NCBI GenBank assembly: GCA_019084245.1
Contig: JAHRFE010000028.1
Location: 62,001 to 126,000, forward strand
Direction of reading: 5' to 3'
Source: Hoeflea sp.
Lineage (GTDB): Bacteria > Pseudomonadota > Alphaproteobacteria > Rhizobiales > Rhizobiaceae
Length of the DNA stretch: 64,000 bases
Position 1 is the stretch's first letter. The number at the start of each line of letters is the position of its first letter. The translations under genes and the position numbers were made by a program. Positions 18,066 through 26,110 of the stretch are shown piece after piece. The notes below the pieces were generated by a model. The model made no database searches, was not told the origin of the DNA, and saw nothing but the letters and a program-made list of their open reading frames with translations.

Positions 18066-19082
18066 TCAATCGCCCTCATCTTCATAGCCGACCAGATGCA
18101 GCGGCTTGGCGGCGATGCCCTGCATCTCGCACCAACGCACCAGCGCCTCCTCGCGGCCATGGGTGACCCAGACCTCGCCGGGCGCGACAGCCGTGATTGT
18201 CTCGGCAAGTTCGTCCCAATCGGCATGATCGGAGATCACCAGCGGCAGTTCGACGCCGCGCTGACGGGCACGGGCGCGCACCTGCATCCAGCCCGAGGCG
18301 AAGCTGATCAGCGGGTCGGGAAAGCGGCGCGCCCATTTCTCACCGAAGGCGGAGGGGGGACCCAGCACGATGGCGCCGGCGAAACCGCCCTTGACGCTGG
18401 ATTCCACCGTCGCCGGGCGCAGATCGCCCAGTGCGATGCCCTGGCTTTCGTAATAGTCGCAGAGCTTCTGCAGCGCGCCGTGAATGTAGAGCGGCTTGTC
18501 ATATCCGGCGTCGCGGATCAGGCGGATCACCCGCTGCGCCTTGCCGAGCGAATAGACACCGACCAGATGCGCCCGGTCCGGGTTGCGGCTCACCGAGCGC
18601 AACAGACGCTGGATCTCGCCGCCGGCGTCGGGATGCCTAAACACCGGCAGGGCGAAGGTCGCCTCGGTGATGAAGACGTCACAGGCGACCGGCTCGAAGG
18701 TGGCGCAGGTCGGATCCGGCCGCGGCTTGTAGTCGCCCGAGGCGACGATGCGCAGCCCATTGCGCTCGACAGCGATCTGGGCGGAGCCCAGCACGTGGCC
18801 TGCGGGATGGAACGTGACGGTCACATCCTTGATGCGGATCTCCTTGCCCAGACCGGCCGGTTGGGTAGCGCCTGCATGATCGGCGCCATAGCGGATCGCC
18901 ATGATGTCGAGCGTCTCGGCCGTCGCCAGCACATGGCCGTGGCCGGCGCGGGCATGGTCGGCATGGCCATGGGTGACCAGCGCCCGGTCGACGCCGCGCA
19001 CGGGATCGATGAAAAAATCGCCCGGCGGGCAATAGAGCCCCTCGCGGCGGGGGATGAGCAGATCTTCGGGTCTCGGTGTCAT
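18066..19082 (-). CDS. Ligase-associated MBL-fold DNA exonuclease
   Basis: A 338-residue metallo-beta-lactamase-fold nuclease of the SNM1/CPSF-like group. The metal motif is THGHADHAR; others are FHPAGHVLGSAQ, ASGDYKPRPD, TEATFALPVF and VISDHADWDEL. It is expected to trim DNA ends before ligation. The first gene of the minus-strand arm, it is separated by 123 bp from the divergent methyltransferase, which probably holds promoters for both arms. The ATG at 19082 (MTPRPEDL) fits family N-termini; the frame continues upstream without a convincing start. Confidence 0.9.
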   Translation of the reverse strand: MTPRPEDLLIPRREGLYCPPGDFFIDPVRGVDRALVTHGHADHARAGHGHVLATAETLDIMAIRYGADHAGATQPAGLGKEIRIKDVTVTFHPAGHVLGSAQIAVERNGLRIVASGDYKPRPDPTCATFEPVACDVFITEATFALPVFRHPDAGGEIQRLLRSVSRNPDRAHLVGVYSLGKAQRVIRLIRDAGYDKPLYIHGALQKLCDYYESQGIALGDLRPATVESSVKGGFAGAIVLGPPSAFGEKWARRFPDPLISFASGWMQVRARARQRGVELPLVISDHADWDELAETITAVAPGEVWVTHGREEALVRWCEMQGIAAKPLHLVGYEDEGD

Positions 19083-19205
19083 GGATCCAAGGTAGGGCGG
19101 CCGAGGGCCAAGCGAAAGGGCCCAGCGAACAGGCCAAGCGAAAGGGCTTGCGTTTTCAACCGCCCGGCAGCATAGGCTGCGCATTCATTCCCATCCGGTC
19201 CACAC

Positions 19206-20243
19206 ATGACATCCCATCAGCTTTCCTCGGGCGATCTGACTGCCGATCGCCGCGCGCAGTATGCCCGCCTCTATGCCGAGGGCGGTGACATCAGCGCCGC
19301 CATAGACCTGCAGACGCAGGCGCTCGAACTCGCGCCCCTCTGGGCAGCGGGCTGGCACCAGCTTGGACAGTATCGCGAGAAGGCCGGGGACATGGCGGGT
19401 GCTGCGGATGCCTGGCGCAAGGTGCTGGCGCTGGCGCCGGCCGACATCTTCGGCGCGGGCCTGAAACTGTCGCTGACCGGACAGGCCGAAACGCCGCCAG
19501 CGCCACCGTCCGAATATGTCGAGGCACTGTTTGACGGCTATTCGGACCGGTTCGACACGGCTCTCGTGGAAGACCTCGGCTACTGCGTGCCGGAACGGCT
19601 CACCGCGCTGCTGGGCGAGGTCGCCGGCGCGGACGCGCATTTCGCGAAGGTGACTGATCTCGGCTGCGGCACCGGCCTGTTCGGCGAGCGGATCAGGCTC
19701 AGGACCTCGTGGCTCGACGGCTACGACCTGTCGCAAGGCATGCTGGCGAAAGCCGCCGAGAAGGGCGTCTACGATCATCTCGGACAGGCCGATATCGGTT
19801 TCGGCCTGCCTGCAGACGCCCCCGCCTTCGGCCAGAAGGCCGACCTGGTGGCCGCCTCGGACGTGTTTGCCTATTTCGGCGATCTCGACACCGTCATCGG
19901 CGTCGCTGCGGATCTGATAAGGCCCGGCGGCCTGCTTGCCTTCTCCTGCGAGGCCGGCGACGAGGGTTCCGACTGGCTGCTACAGGCCTCGCTGCGCTAC
20001 TGCCACGGAGACTGCTACCTCCGCGCCCTCATGGAGCGTCACGGCCTCAGCATCGAGCGGCTGGTGCGTGAGCCGATCCGCCGCGATGGCACAGCCATGA
20101 TCGAGGGCTTTCTGGTCATCGCCCGCAGGCAGGGTGCAGAGAGCACGTCTCCGCTTGCCCTGCCGGACAGGATCACCGGCTCACTGGCTTCGCCTGACCT
20201 GCCGGATGAAGCCGCTGTCAGGGGGCCAGACTATCTGATGTGA
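19206..20243 (+). CDS. TPR-containing class I SAM-dependent methyltransferase
   Basis: A 345-residue protein. The first ~90 residues form two TPR-like helical pairs (YARLYAEGGDISAAIDLQTQALELAP, then GWHQLGQYREKAGDMAGAADAWRKVL, seen as separate repeats). The rest is a Rossmann methyltransferase with motif I VTDLGCGTGLFGE, and FDGYSDRFD typical of a trans-aconitate/UbiE-like subgroup. Substrate unknown. It sits at the head of the plus-strand arm, 64 bp before the Lhr-like helicase. Involvement in repair is suggested only by position. Confidence 0.82.
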   Translation: MTSHQLSSGDLTADRRAQYARLYAEGGDISAAIDLQTQALELAPLWAAGWHQLGQYREKAGDMAGAADAWRKVLALAPADIFGAGLKLSLTGQAETPPAPPSEYVEALFDGYSDRFDTALVEDLGYCVPERLTALLGEVAGADAHFAKVTDLGCGTGLFGERIRLRTSWLDGYDLSQGMLAKAAEKGVYDHLGQADIGFGLPADAPAFGQKADLVAASDVFAYFGDLDTVIGVAADLIRPGGLLAFSCEAGDEGSDWLLQASLRYCHGDCYLRALMERHGLSIERLVREPIRRDGTAMIEGFLVIARRQGAESTSPLALPDRITGSLASPDLPDEAAVRGPDYLM

Positions 20244-20307
20244 TCGGCTGCCCGGATCCGCGCGATCCGGCTTGGAGCGGCGGCCTTGCTGCTCTAGATT
20301 GACCGGC

Positions 20308-22851
20308 GTGACCACCGAATCCTTTCCCGCCCCCGACATTCCTGATGAGAGCTCCGGCTTTGATCTGCCAGAGCCATTCCTCGGATGGTTCGCGAGCCGC
20401 GGCTGGCGGCCGCGCCCGCATCAGTTGGAATTGCTGGCCGAGACCCAGGCCGGCCGCTCAATGCTGCTGATCGCACCAACCGGCGCCGGCAAGACGCTTG
20501 CGGGCTTCCTGCCGAGCCTCACCGATCTCACGGCGCGCGGCAAGCCGAAGCCGGGATCGGCCGATGCGCGATCGCTACACACGCTCTATGTCTCGCCCTT
20601 GAAAGCGCTTGCTGTCGACATCGAACGCAATCTGGCGCGGCCTGTCGAGGAGATGGGCCTGCCTGTCAGGATCGAGACGCGGACCGGCGACACGCCGCAA
20701 TCCAAGCGCGCCCGGCAGCGCACCGATCCGCCCGACATCCTGCTGACGACGCCCGAGCAGGTGTCGCTGCTGATTGCCAACGGCCATGCCGAGCGGCTGT
20801 TTGCCGGTCTTCGCTACGTGATCTTCGACGAGCTGCATTCGCTGATCGCTTCCAAGCGCGGCCATTTGCTGTCACTGGCGCTGGCACGGCTGCGCAGGCT
20901 CGCGCCGGGGCTCAGGACCATCGGCCTCTCGGCGACTGTGGCCGATCCGGAGGAGCTGCAACGCTGGCTCGTGCCGCAAGCGCCCGACAGCGACGAGCTC
21001 GCCGGACGAATCACGGTGACCGGCGGGGCCAGCCCGATCATCACCATTCTCGAGACAGCCGAGCGCATCCCCTGGTCCGGCCATTCGGCGCGCTACGCCA
21101 TCCCCGATGTCTACCAGACCATCAAGGATCACCGCACCACGCTGATCTTCGTCAACACCCGCAGCCAGGCGGAGATGCTGTTTCAGGAATTGTGGCGGGT
21201 CAACGAGGACAATCTGCCGATCGCGCTGCATCACGGCTCGCTCGATGCGGCGCAGCGCCGCCGGGTGGAGGCGGCGATGGGGCGCAACGAGCTGCGCGCC
21301 GTGGTCGCCACCTCGACGCTGGATCTCGGCATCGACTGGGGCGACGTGGATCTCGTCGTCCATGTCGGCGCGCCCAAGGGCGCCAGCCGGCTCGCGCAGC
21401 GGATCGGCCGCGCCAATCACCGCATGGACGAGCCGAGCCGGGCGATCCTGACGCCCGCCAACCGGTTCGAGGTGCTCGAATGCCAGGCTGCCATCGACGC
21501 CAATTATGCCGGCGCGCAGGACACGCCGTCCGGCGGCGACGGCGGGCTCGATGTGCTGGCCCAGCACGTGCTGGGGATGGCGGCGGCGGCGCCCTTCGAC
21601 GCGGATGAGCTTTTCCTGGAAGTGACCAGCGCCTCGCCCTATGCGCGGATTGACCGCGACACTTTCGACAAGGTCATCGATTTCGTCGCCACCGGCGGCT
21701 ACGCGCTGAAAAGCTACGAGCGCTATGCCCGGATCCGCAAGCGCGCCGACGGATTGTGGCGGATCTCCAATCCGCAGGTGGCGCAGCAGTACCGGCTCAA
21801 CATCGGCACCATCATCGAGGCGCCGATGCTCACTGTGCGGATGACCAGCCGCAAGAACGGCATTCTCTCCGGCCGCGGCGGGCCGCCGCTGGGCAAGGTC
21901 GAAGAGTATTTTCTCGAAACCCTGTCACAGGGTGACACCTTCCTGTTTTCGGGAAAAATTCTCAGATTTGAAGGAATCCGGGAGAACGAATGCCTGGTGT
22001 CCAATGCCTGGGACCAGGACCCCAAGGTGCCCGCCTATGCCGGCGGCAAGTTTCCGCTGTCGACCTATCTGGCGGAGGGCGTGCGCGCCATGATCGCCGA
22101 TCCCTCAAAGTGGGGCGCGCTGCCCGACCAGGTGACCGACTGGCTCAGGATGCAACAGGAGGTCTCGCAACTGCCGGCCAGGGACAGCCTGCTGATCGAG
22201 ACGTTTCCCCGCGGCGAGCGGTACTACATGGTGCTTTATCCGTTCGAAGGCCGCGTGGCGCACCAGACGCTTGGCATGCTGCTCACCCGGCGGCTCGAAC
22301 GGCTGGGAGCTCAGCCGCTGGGCTTTGTGGCGACGGATTATTCACTCGGCGTATGGGCGCTCGAGGACATGGGTGCGATGATCAAGGGCAAGCGGCTCGA
22401 TCTCGGCTTGTTGTTCGACGAGGACATGCTCGGCGACGATCTCGATGCATGGCTCAATGAATCCTGGCTGCTCAAGCGCACATTCCGGGCCTGCGCGGTG
22501 ATCTCGGGCCTGATCGAGCGGCGTCATCCCGGCAAGGAAAAGTCCGGCCGCCAGGTCACCGTCTCCGCGGACCTGATCTATGACGTGCTTCGCAGCCACG
22601 AGCCCGACCATATCCTGTTGCGCGCGACGCGGGCGGATGCGGCGCAGGGGCTTTTGGATATTCAGCGGCTCGGCGCTATGCTCAAGCGAATCAAGGGACA
22701 CATCAAGCACCGCGCGCTGGACCGGATCTCGCCGCTGGCTGTCCCGATCATGCTGGAAATCGGGCGGGAGCCGGTTGCCGGCGAGGCGAATGAGAGCATT
22801 CTGGCCGAGGCGGCGGACGATCTGCTTGCCGAGGCCCGGAACCCGAGGTGA
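20308..22851 (+). CDS. Ligase-associated DEXH-box helicase (Lhr-type)
   Basis: An 847-residue superfamily-2 helicase. Walker A is APTGAGKTLAG, motif II is FDELHSL, motif III LSATVAD, and motif VI QRIGRANHR; Lhr-specific winged-helix and C-terminal domains follow. It is the short Lhr form found beside ATP-dependent ligase, MBL exonuclease and PdeM, a conserved DNA repair set. The GTG at 20308 gives the usual N-terminus; a TTG-type extension upstream adds 12 unlikely residues. The stop overlaps the pdeM start (GTGA). Confidence 0.92.
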   Translation: MTTESFPAPDIPDESSGFDLPEPFLGWFASRGWRPRPHQLELLAETQAGRSMLLIAPTGAGKTLAGFLPSLTDLTARGKPKPGSADARSLHTLYVSPLKALAVDIERNLARPVEEMGLPVRIETRTGDTPQSKRARQRTDPPDILLTTPEQVSLLIANGHAERLFAGLRYVIFDELHSLIASKRGHLLSLALARLRRLAPGLRTIGLSATVADPEELQRWLVPQAPDSDELAGRITVTGGASPIITILETAERIPWSGHSARYAIPDVYQTIKDHRTTLIFVNTRSQAEMLFQELWRVNEDNLPIALHHGSLDAAQRRRVEAAMGRNELRAVVATSTLDLGIDWGDVDLVVHVGAPKGASRLAQRIGRANHRMDEPSRAILTPANRFEVLECQAAIDANYAGAQDTPSGGDGGLDVLAQHVLGMAAAAPFDADELFLEVTSASPYARIDRDTFDKVIDFVATGGYALKSYERYARIRKRADGLWRISNPQVAQQYRLNIGTIIEAPMLTVRMTSRKNGILSGRGGPPLGKVEEYFLETLSQGDTFLFSGKILRFEGIRENECLVSNAWDQDPKVPAYAGGKFPLSTYLAEGVRAMIADPSKWGALPDQVTDWLRMQQEVSQLPARDSLLIETFPRGERYYMVLYPFEGRVAHQTLGMLLTRRLERLGAQPLGFVATDYSLGVWALEDMGAMIKGKRLDLGLLFDEDMLGDDLDAWLNESWLLKRTFRACAVISGLIERRHPGKEKSGRQVTVSADLIYDVLRSHEPDHILLRATRADAAQGLLDIQRLGAMLKRIKGHIKHRALDRISPLAVPIMLEIGREPVAGEANESILAEAADDLLAEARNPR

Positions 22852-23591
22852 ACGGAACAGCCATGCACGGAACCATCGCGGCGCTCGGAGCCGATCCAGC
22901 ACCGACCGGCCCCGCCGCGGTCGAGATCGATGTCAACGGCACGGTTGTCATCTGCGACCGCGCCGGGGTGCTTTGGCTGCCCGCAAGCGGCGCGCTGGTG
23001 GTTTCCGACCTGCATCTCGAAAAAGGCGCGGCGCATGCGCGGCGCGGGATGCTGCTGCCTCCCTATGACACCGCCGCGACACTCGCCCGGCTTGGCGAGG
23101 CGATCACGCGCTATGATCCGCGCCTGGTCATCAGTCTGGGCGACAGTTTTCACGACCGCATCGGATCGCAGCATCTGCCCGAGCCTTACAGGCAAGCGTT
23201 GCAGGCCCTTCAACGGGGTCGGGACTGGGCCTGGATCGAAGGCAATCATGATCCCGAAAAGCCGGTGGGTCTGGAGGGCGCATGGTGCAGCGAACTTCAC
23301 CTCGAGACGCTGGTGTTCCGGCATGAGCCCCGCCCGGGTGCAGCCGATGGCGAGATCGCCGGCCACCTGCACCCGGCAGCTCGCGTGGTGCGACGCGGCA
23401 AGGCCGTGCGCAGGCCGTGTTTTGCAAGCGACGGAAAGCGGCTGCTGATGCCGGCATTCGGCTCGACCACGGGCGGCCTCGAGTTGCGTCATCCCGCCCT
23501 GCGCGGCCTGTTCGACCGGAACGAACTCATCGCCCATCTGCTGGGGCGCGACCGGATCTATTCCGTCGCCTTCAACCGGATGAATGGCTGA
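22848..23591 (+). CDS. pdeM: Ligase-associated metallophosphoesterase PdeM
   Basis: A 247-residue calcineurin-like phosphoesterase with motifs SDLHLEKG, GDSFHD, GNHD and GHLHPA, all metal ligands present. PdeM proteins are DNA-damage-linked phosphodiesterases or endonucleases genetically tied to ligase/Lhr. The GTG at 22848 overlaps the helicase stop and implies coupling; an ATG at 22863 is an equally plausible start, shortening the protein by five residues. It is the last gene of the plus-strand repair arm. Confidence 0.88.
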   Translation: MNGTAMHGTIAALGADPAPTGPAAVEIDVNGTVVICDRAGVLWLPASGALVVSDLHLEKGAAHARRGMLLPPYDTAATLARLGEAITRYDPRLVISLGDSFHDRIGSQHLPEPYRQALQALQRGRDWAWIEGNHDPEKPVGLEGAWCSELHLETLVFRHEPRPGAADGEIAGHLHPAARVVRRGKAVRRPCFASDGKRLLMPAFGSTTGGLELRHPALRGLFDRNELIAHLLGRDRIYSVAFNRMNG

Positions 23592-23609
23592 GCCCGCAAG
23601 CGCCCGATT

Positions 23610-24065
23610 TCATGCAAGCATGACAAGGGCTATCGAGGCAATCACGATGGCGCTGATGGTCAGGCGCAGCCGGCCGAACCAGGCCGGCAGCAGACCGGTA
23701 CCGGCGCTCTTCCAATCCCATGCCGCCTGCAGCGCGAACCCGGCTGCCAACAGCAGCAACGACCAGGGCCGGTCGATCAGCAAGGCCAGCCAGGCAGCAA
23801 GCGAGGGTGCAACACTCAGGATCATCTGCTCGGCGGCGCGGGCCGGTTCGGCCAATGTCAGGGCGCGGCCCCAGCGAACTCCGCCCATGAAAGACAAGAT
23901 GACGGCGCCGTAAGCCAGAAAGGCCTTGTCACCGCCCAGATGCGCGGCAGAGAATGCCGGCGATACGGTGGCAGCTACGGCCATTGCGAGAAACGGCAGT
24001 GCCCCCAGTCCCGCCAGGAACCAGGCGGTGGCAGTCATGTTGGATATATTCCGGGCTGCGCTCAT
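23610..24065 (-). CDS. DUF3429 family membrane protein
   Basis: A 151-residue protein with about five transmembrane helices: WFLAGLGALPFLAMAVAATV, FLAYGAVILSFMGGVRWG, AEQMILSVAPSLAAWLAL, WSLLLLAAGFALQAAWDW and LTISAIVIASIALVML. GGVRWG is a DUF3429 hallmark. Function unknown. It converges on pdeM and precedes nothing in its strand; the TIGR02186 gene upstream ends 28 bp before its start codon region, so co-transcription is possible. Confidence 0.82.
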   Translation of the reverse strand: MSAARNISNMTATAWFLAGLGALPFLAMAVAATVSPAFSAAHLGGDKAFLAYGAVILSFMGGVRWGRALTLAEPARAAEQMILSVAPSLAAWLALLIDRPWSLLLLAAGFALQAAWDWKSAGTGLLPAWFGRLRLTISAIVIASIALVMLA

Positions 24066-24093
24066 GCCGGTCCCTGCTCCGATATTCTGATGC

Positions 24094-24900
24094 TCAGTCC
24101 TTGCGGAAGATCACGCTTGAAAGCCAGCCGGTCACGGCTGCGAGAAAAACGGCGAAGATGCCGTAGGCGAGCGCATAGCCATGGGCGAAATTGAAGATAA
24201 ACTGCTCCAGACCCGTCTTGACCACCCGAAGCGGGATCTCCCTTTCCATGACAAACTGGCTGTTCTTGTACAAGACGGCGCGGACCTTGTGCTGGCCGAC
24301 CGGGATGTTGGCCGGAAGCCGCACCGAGGCGCGAAACAGGGATTTGGAAATGAAGCGGACCCCGGTCGGGTCGCGCTGATATAGCCCGCTGGTCTGCTTG
24401 ATCCGCCGAAGCGCTTCGCGAAAATCACTTACCCGTGATCCATCCCCAATACCGCCGGTGGGAACCAGGCGGATGTTGTTGATGCCGATATCGCGCGACG
24501 CAAGCTCCATCGTGGTGGCAATGCCGTCCAGCGGCCTCGTGCTCGACATCGAATAGGATGCAGGGATGGGTTCGAAACGGATCGAGTGCCGGTTGATCCA
24601 GATCCCCCCCACGCGCTCCTTGCGGCGAACTGTGGTGGAGATGCGCGGCCCTTCCAGCGACACCACGATGTCATAGGCAAAGGTCGCCAGCAGCAACTCA
24701 TCGACGCCGTCAATGGCGCCAAAGACGGTGATGTCAGCCCCGGAGAAATCCGAGGAGATGGCGATCTCATTGGTGGAGATGCCGATATCAATCCGCTCGG
24801 AGAACTTCTCATTGATGGTTATCGTGGGATCGGCGAGTTGCGCCGAAGCCGGGAGGCTCACAAACAACAAAGCTGCAAAGGAGAAAACCGCCGCGCGCAT
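24094..24900 (-). CDS. TIGR02186-family exported membrane-anchored protein
   Basis: A 268-residue protein with an N-terminal signal sequence (FSFAALLFVSLPASAQLA) and a beta-rich extracytoplasmic domain. A C-terminal TM helix (FAHGYALAYGIFAVFLAAVTGWLSSVIF, listed in parts) ends in a short RKD tail. This matches TIGR02186, which almost always follows a TauE/SafE-type exporter in Hyphomicrobiales. Its ATG overlaps the exporter stop by one base (TGATG). A role as periplasmic partner of the exporter is inference from this conserved pairing. Confidence 0.85.
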   Translation of the reverse strand: MRAAVFSFAALLFVSLPASAQLADPTITINEKFSERIDIGISTNEIAISSDFSGADITVFGAIDGVDELLLATFAYDIVVSLEGPRISTTVRRKERVGGIWINRHSIRFEPIPASYSMSSTRPLDGIATTMELASRDIGINNIRLVPTGGIGDGSRVSDFREALRRIKQTSGLYQRDPTGVRFISKSLFRASVRLPANIPVGQHKVRAVLYKNSQFVMEREIPLRVVKTGLEQFIFNFAHGYALAYGIFAVFLAAVTGWLSSVIFRKD

Positions 24901-25826
24901 CAGAAACCAAAGCTCCCGCTGACAACGGAGTAGACCTCATCGGGCGGCAGCACCAGGCCGAGGCCGAGGCGGATGGCCACGGCCAGGACAAGCACTGCAA
25001 GACCCGCGCGCAACTGCTCGCCGCGCATTTTCTGACCGACCCGAACGCCATACTGGGCGCCGATGACGCCGGCAATCATCAACAGCCAGGCCAGGACGAT
25101 ATCGACCGAGAAATTGGTCGCTGCCTGCACGATGGTGGTAAAGGCGGTGACGAATATGATCTGAAACAGCGACGTGCCGATCACGACATTGGTCGGAATG
25201 CGCAACAGGTAGATCATCGCCGGCACCATGATAAAGCCGCCGCCGACACCCATGACCGATGTCAGGATGCCGATCGCAAAGCCTAGCAGGATCACGGGAA
25301 TGACGCTGAGATAGAGTTTCGAGCGCTTGAACCGCATCTTGAAAGGCAGCCGGTGCACCCAGTTGTGCTGGCCCGGCTTGCGCATCGAAACCGACTGGTT
25401 CCTGGCGGCGCGGCGCAGCGCCTTGACGCTTTCCCACAGCATCAGGCTGCCGACCAAACCAAGGAAGACCACGTAGAGCAGCGAGATGATCAGATCGAGC
25501 TGGCCAAGCCGGCGCAGCATGGTGAAGATCTGAATGCCGACCGTGGCGCCGGCCAGGCCGCCAACCAGCAGGACAAGCCCGAGCTTGATATCGAGCGTAC
25601 CGCGGCGGAAATGAGCGAGCGCGCCTGAAACCGATGACGCGACAACCTGATTGGCGCCGGTGGCGACGGCCACGGCCGGCGGAATGTTGTAGAAGATCAG
25701 GAGCGGCGTGATCAGGAACCCGCCGCCCACGCCGAACATGCCGGACAAAAAGCCCACGGCCGCGCCCATCCCGAGGATGACGAAGACATTGACCGAAAGT
25801 TCGGCGATCGGCAGGTAAATTGTCAC
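24900..25826 (-). CDS. TauE/SafE-family sulfite/anion exporter
   Basis: A 308-residue inner-membrane protein with about eight helices in two repeats. Each repeat has the family signature: GFLSGMFGVGGGFLITPLL near residue 25 and IGILTSVMGVGGGFIMVPAM near residue 185. TauE/SafE proteins export sulfite, sulfoacetate or related organosulfur anions. It is the first gene of a two-gene operon with TIGR02186. The 284-bp gap up to podJ-like holds no gene I can support. Confidence 0.88.
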   Translation of the reverse strand: MTIYLPIAELSVNVFVILGMGAAVGFLSGMFGVGGGFLITPLLIFYNIPPAVAVATGANQVVASSVSGALAHFRRGTLDIKLGLVLLVGGLAGATVGIQIFTMLRRLGQLDLIISLLYVVFLGLVGSLMLWESVKALRRAARNQSVSMRKPGQHNWVHRLPFKMRFKRSKLYLSVIPVILLGFAIGILTSVMGVGGGFIMVPAMIYLLRIPTNVVIGTSLFQIIFVTAFTTIVQAATNFSVDIVLAWLLMIAGVIGAQYGVRVGQKMRGEQLRAGLAVLVLAVAIRLGLGLVLPPDEVYSVVSGSFGF

Positions 25827-26110
25827 CTTGCGCTCCCGGGCGTCAACGGCTGGGACAATGGGTTAAGCCAAGCAGTACCTGACAAATCCGTATTGCGCGT
25901 TTCGGGCGCTCAAGTCAAACCTGTTGGTATCGCATTGAAACAGAAGCTGTTTGCGCCCCGGTTTATTTGCCGCCGCCAATCACCGACCCCCGCGAAAAAC
26001 GCTGATTCCTCGTCCCGAAACTTCCGGGCCGCGACTGAATGTCTGTCGCATCCGACGGGATGGATCTGAGCGCCAGAAGCCTTCATCCGTCAAGCGGGAA
26101 ACTGGCGCGC

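Noticed and set aside
17130..19175. 681-codon plus-strand frame opposite ligase and exonuclease
   Set aside because: A GC-skew shadow. The opposite strand encodes intact KxDG and HxHxDH enzymes.
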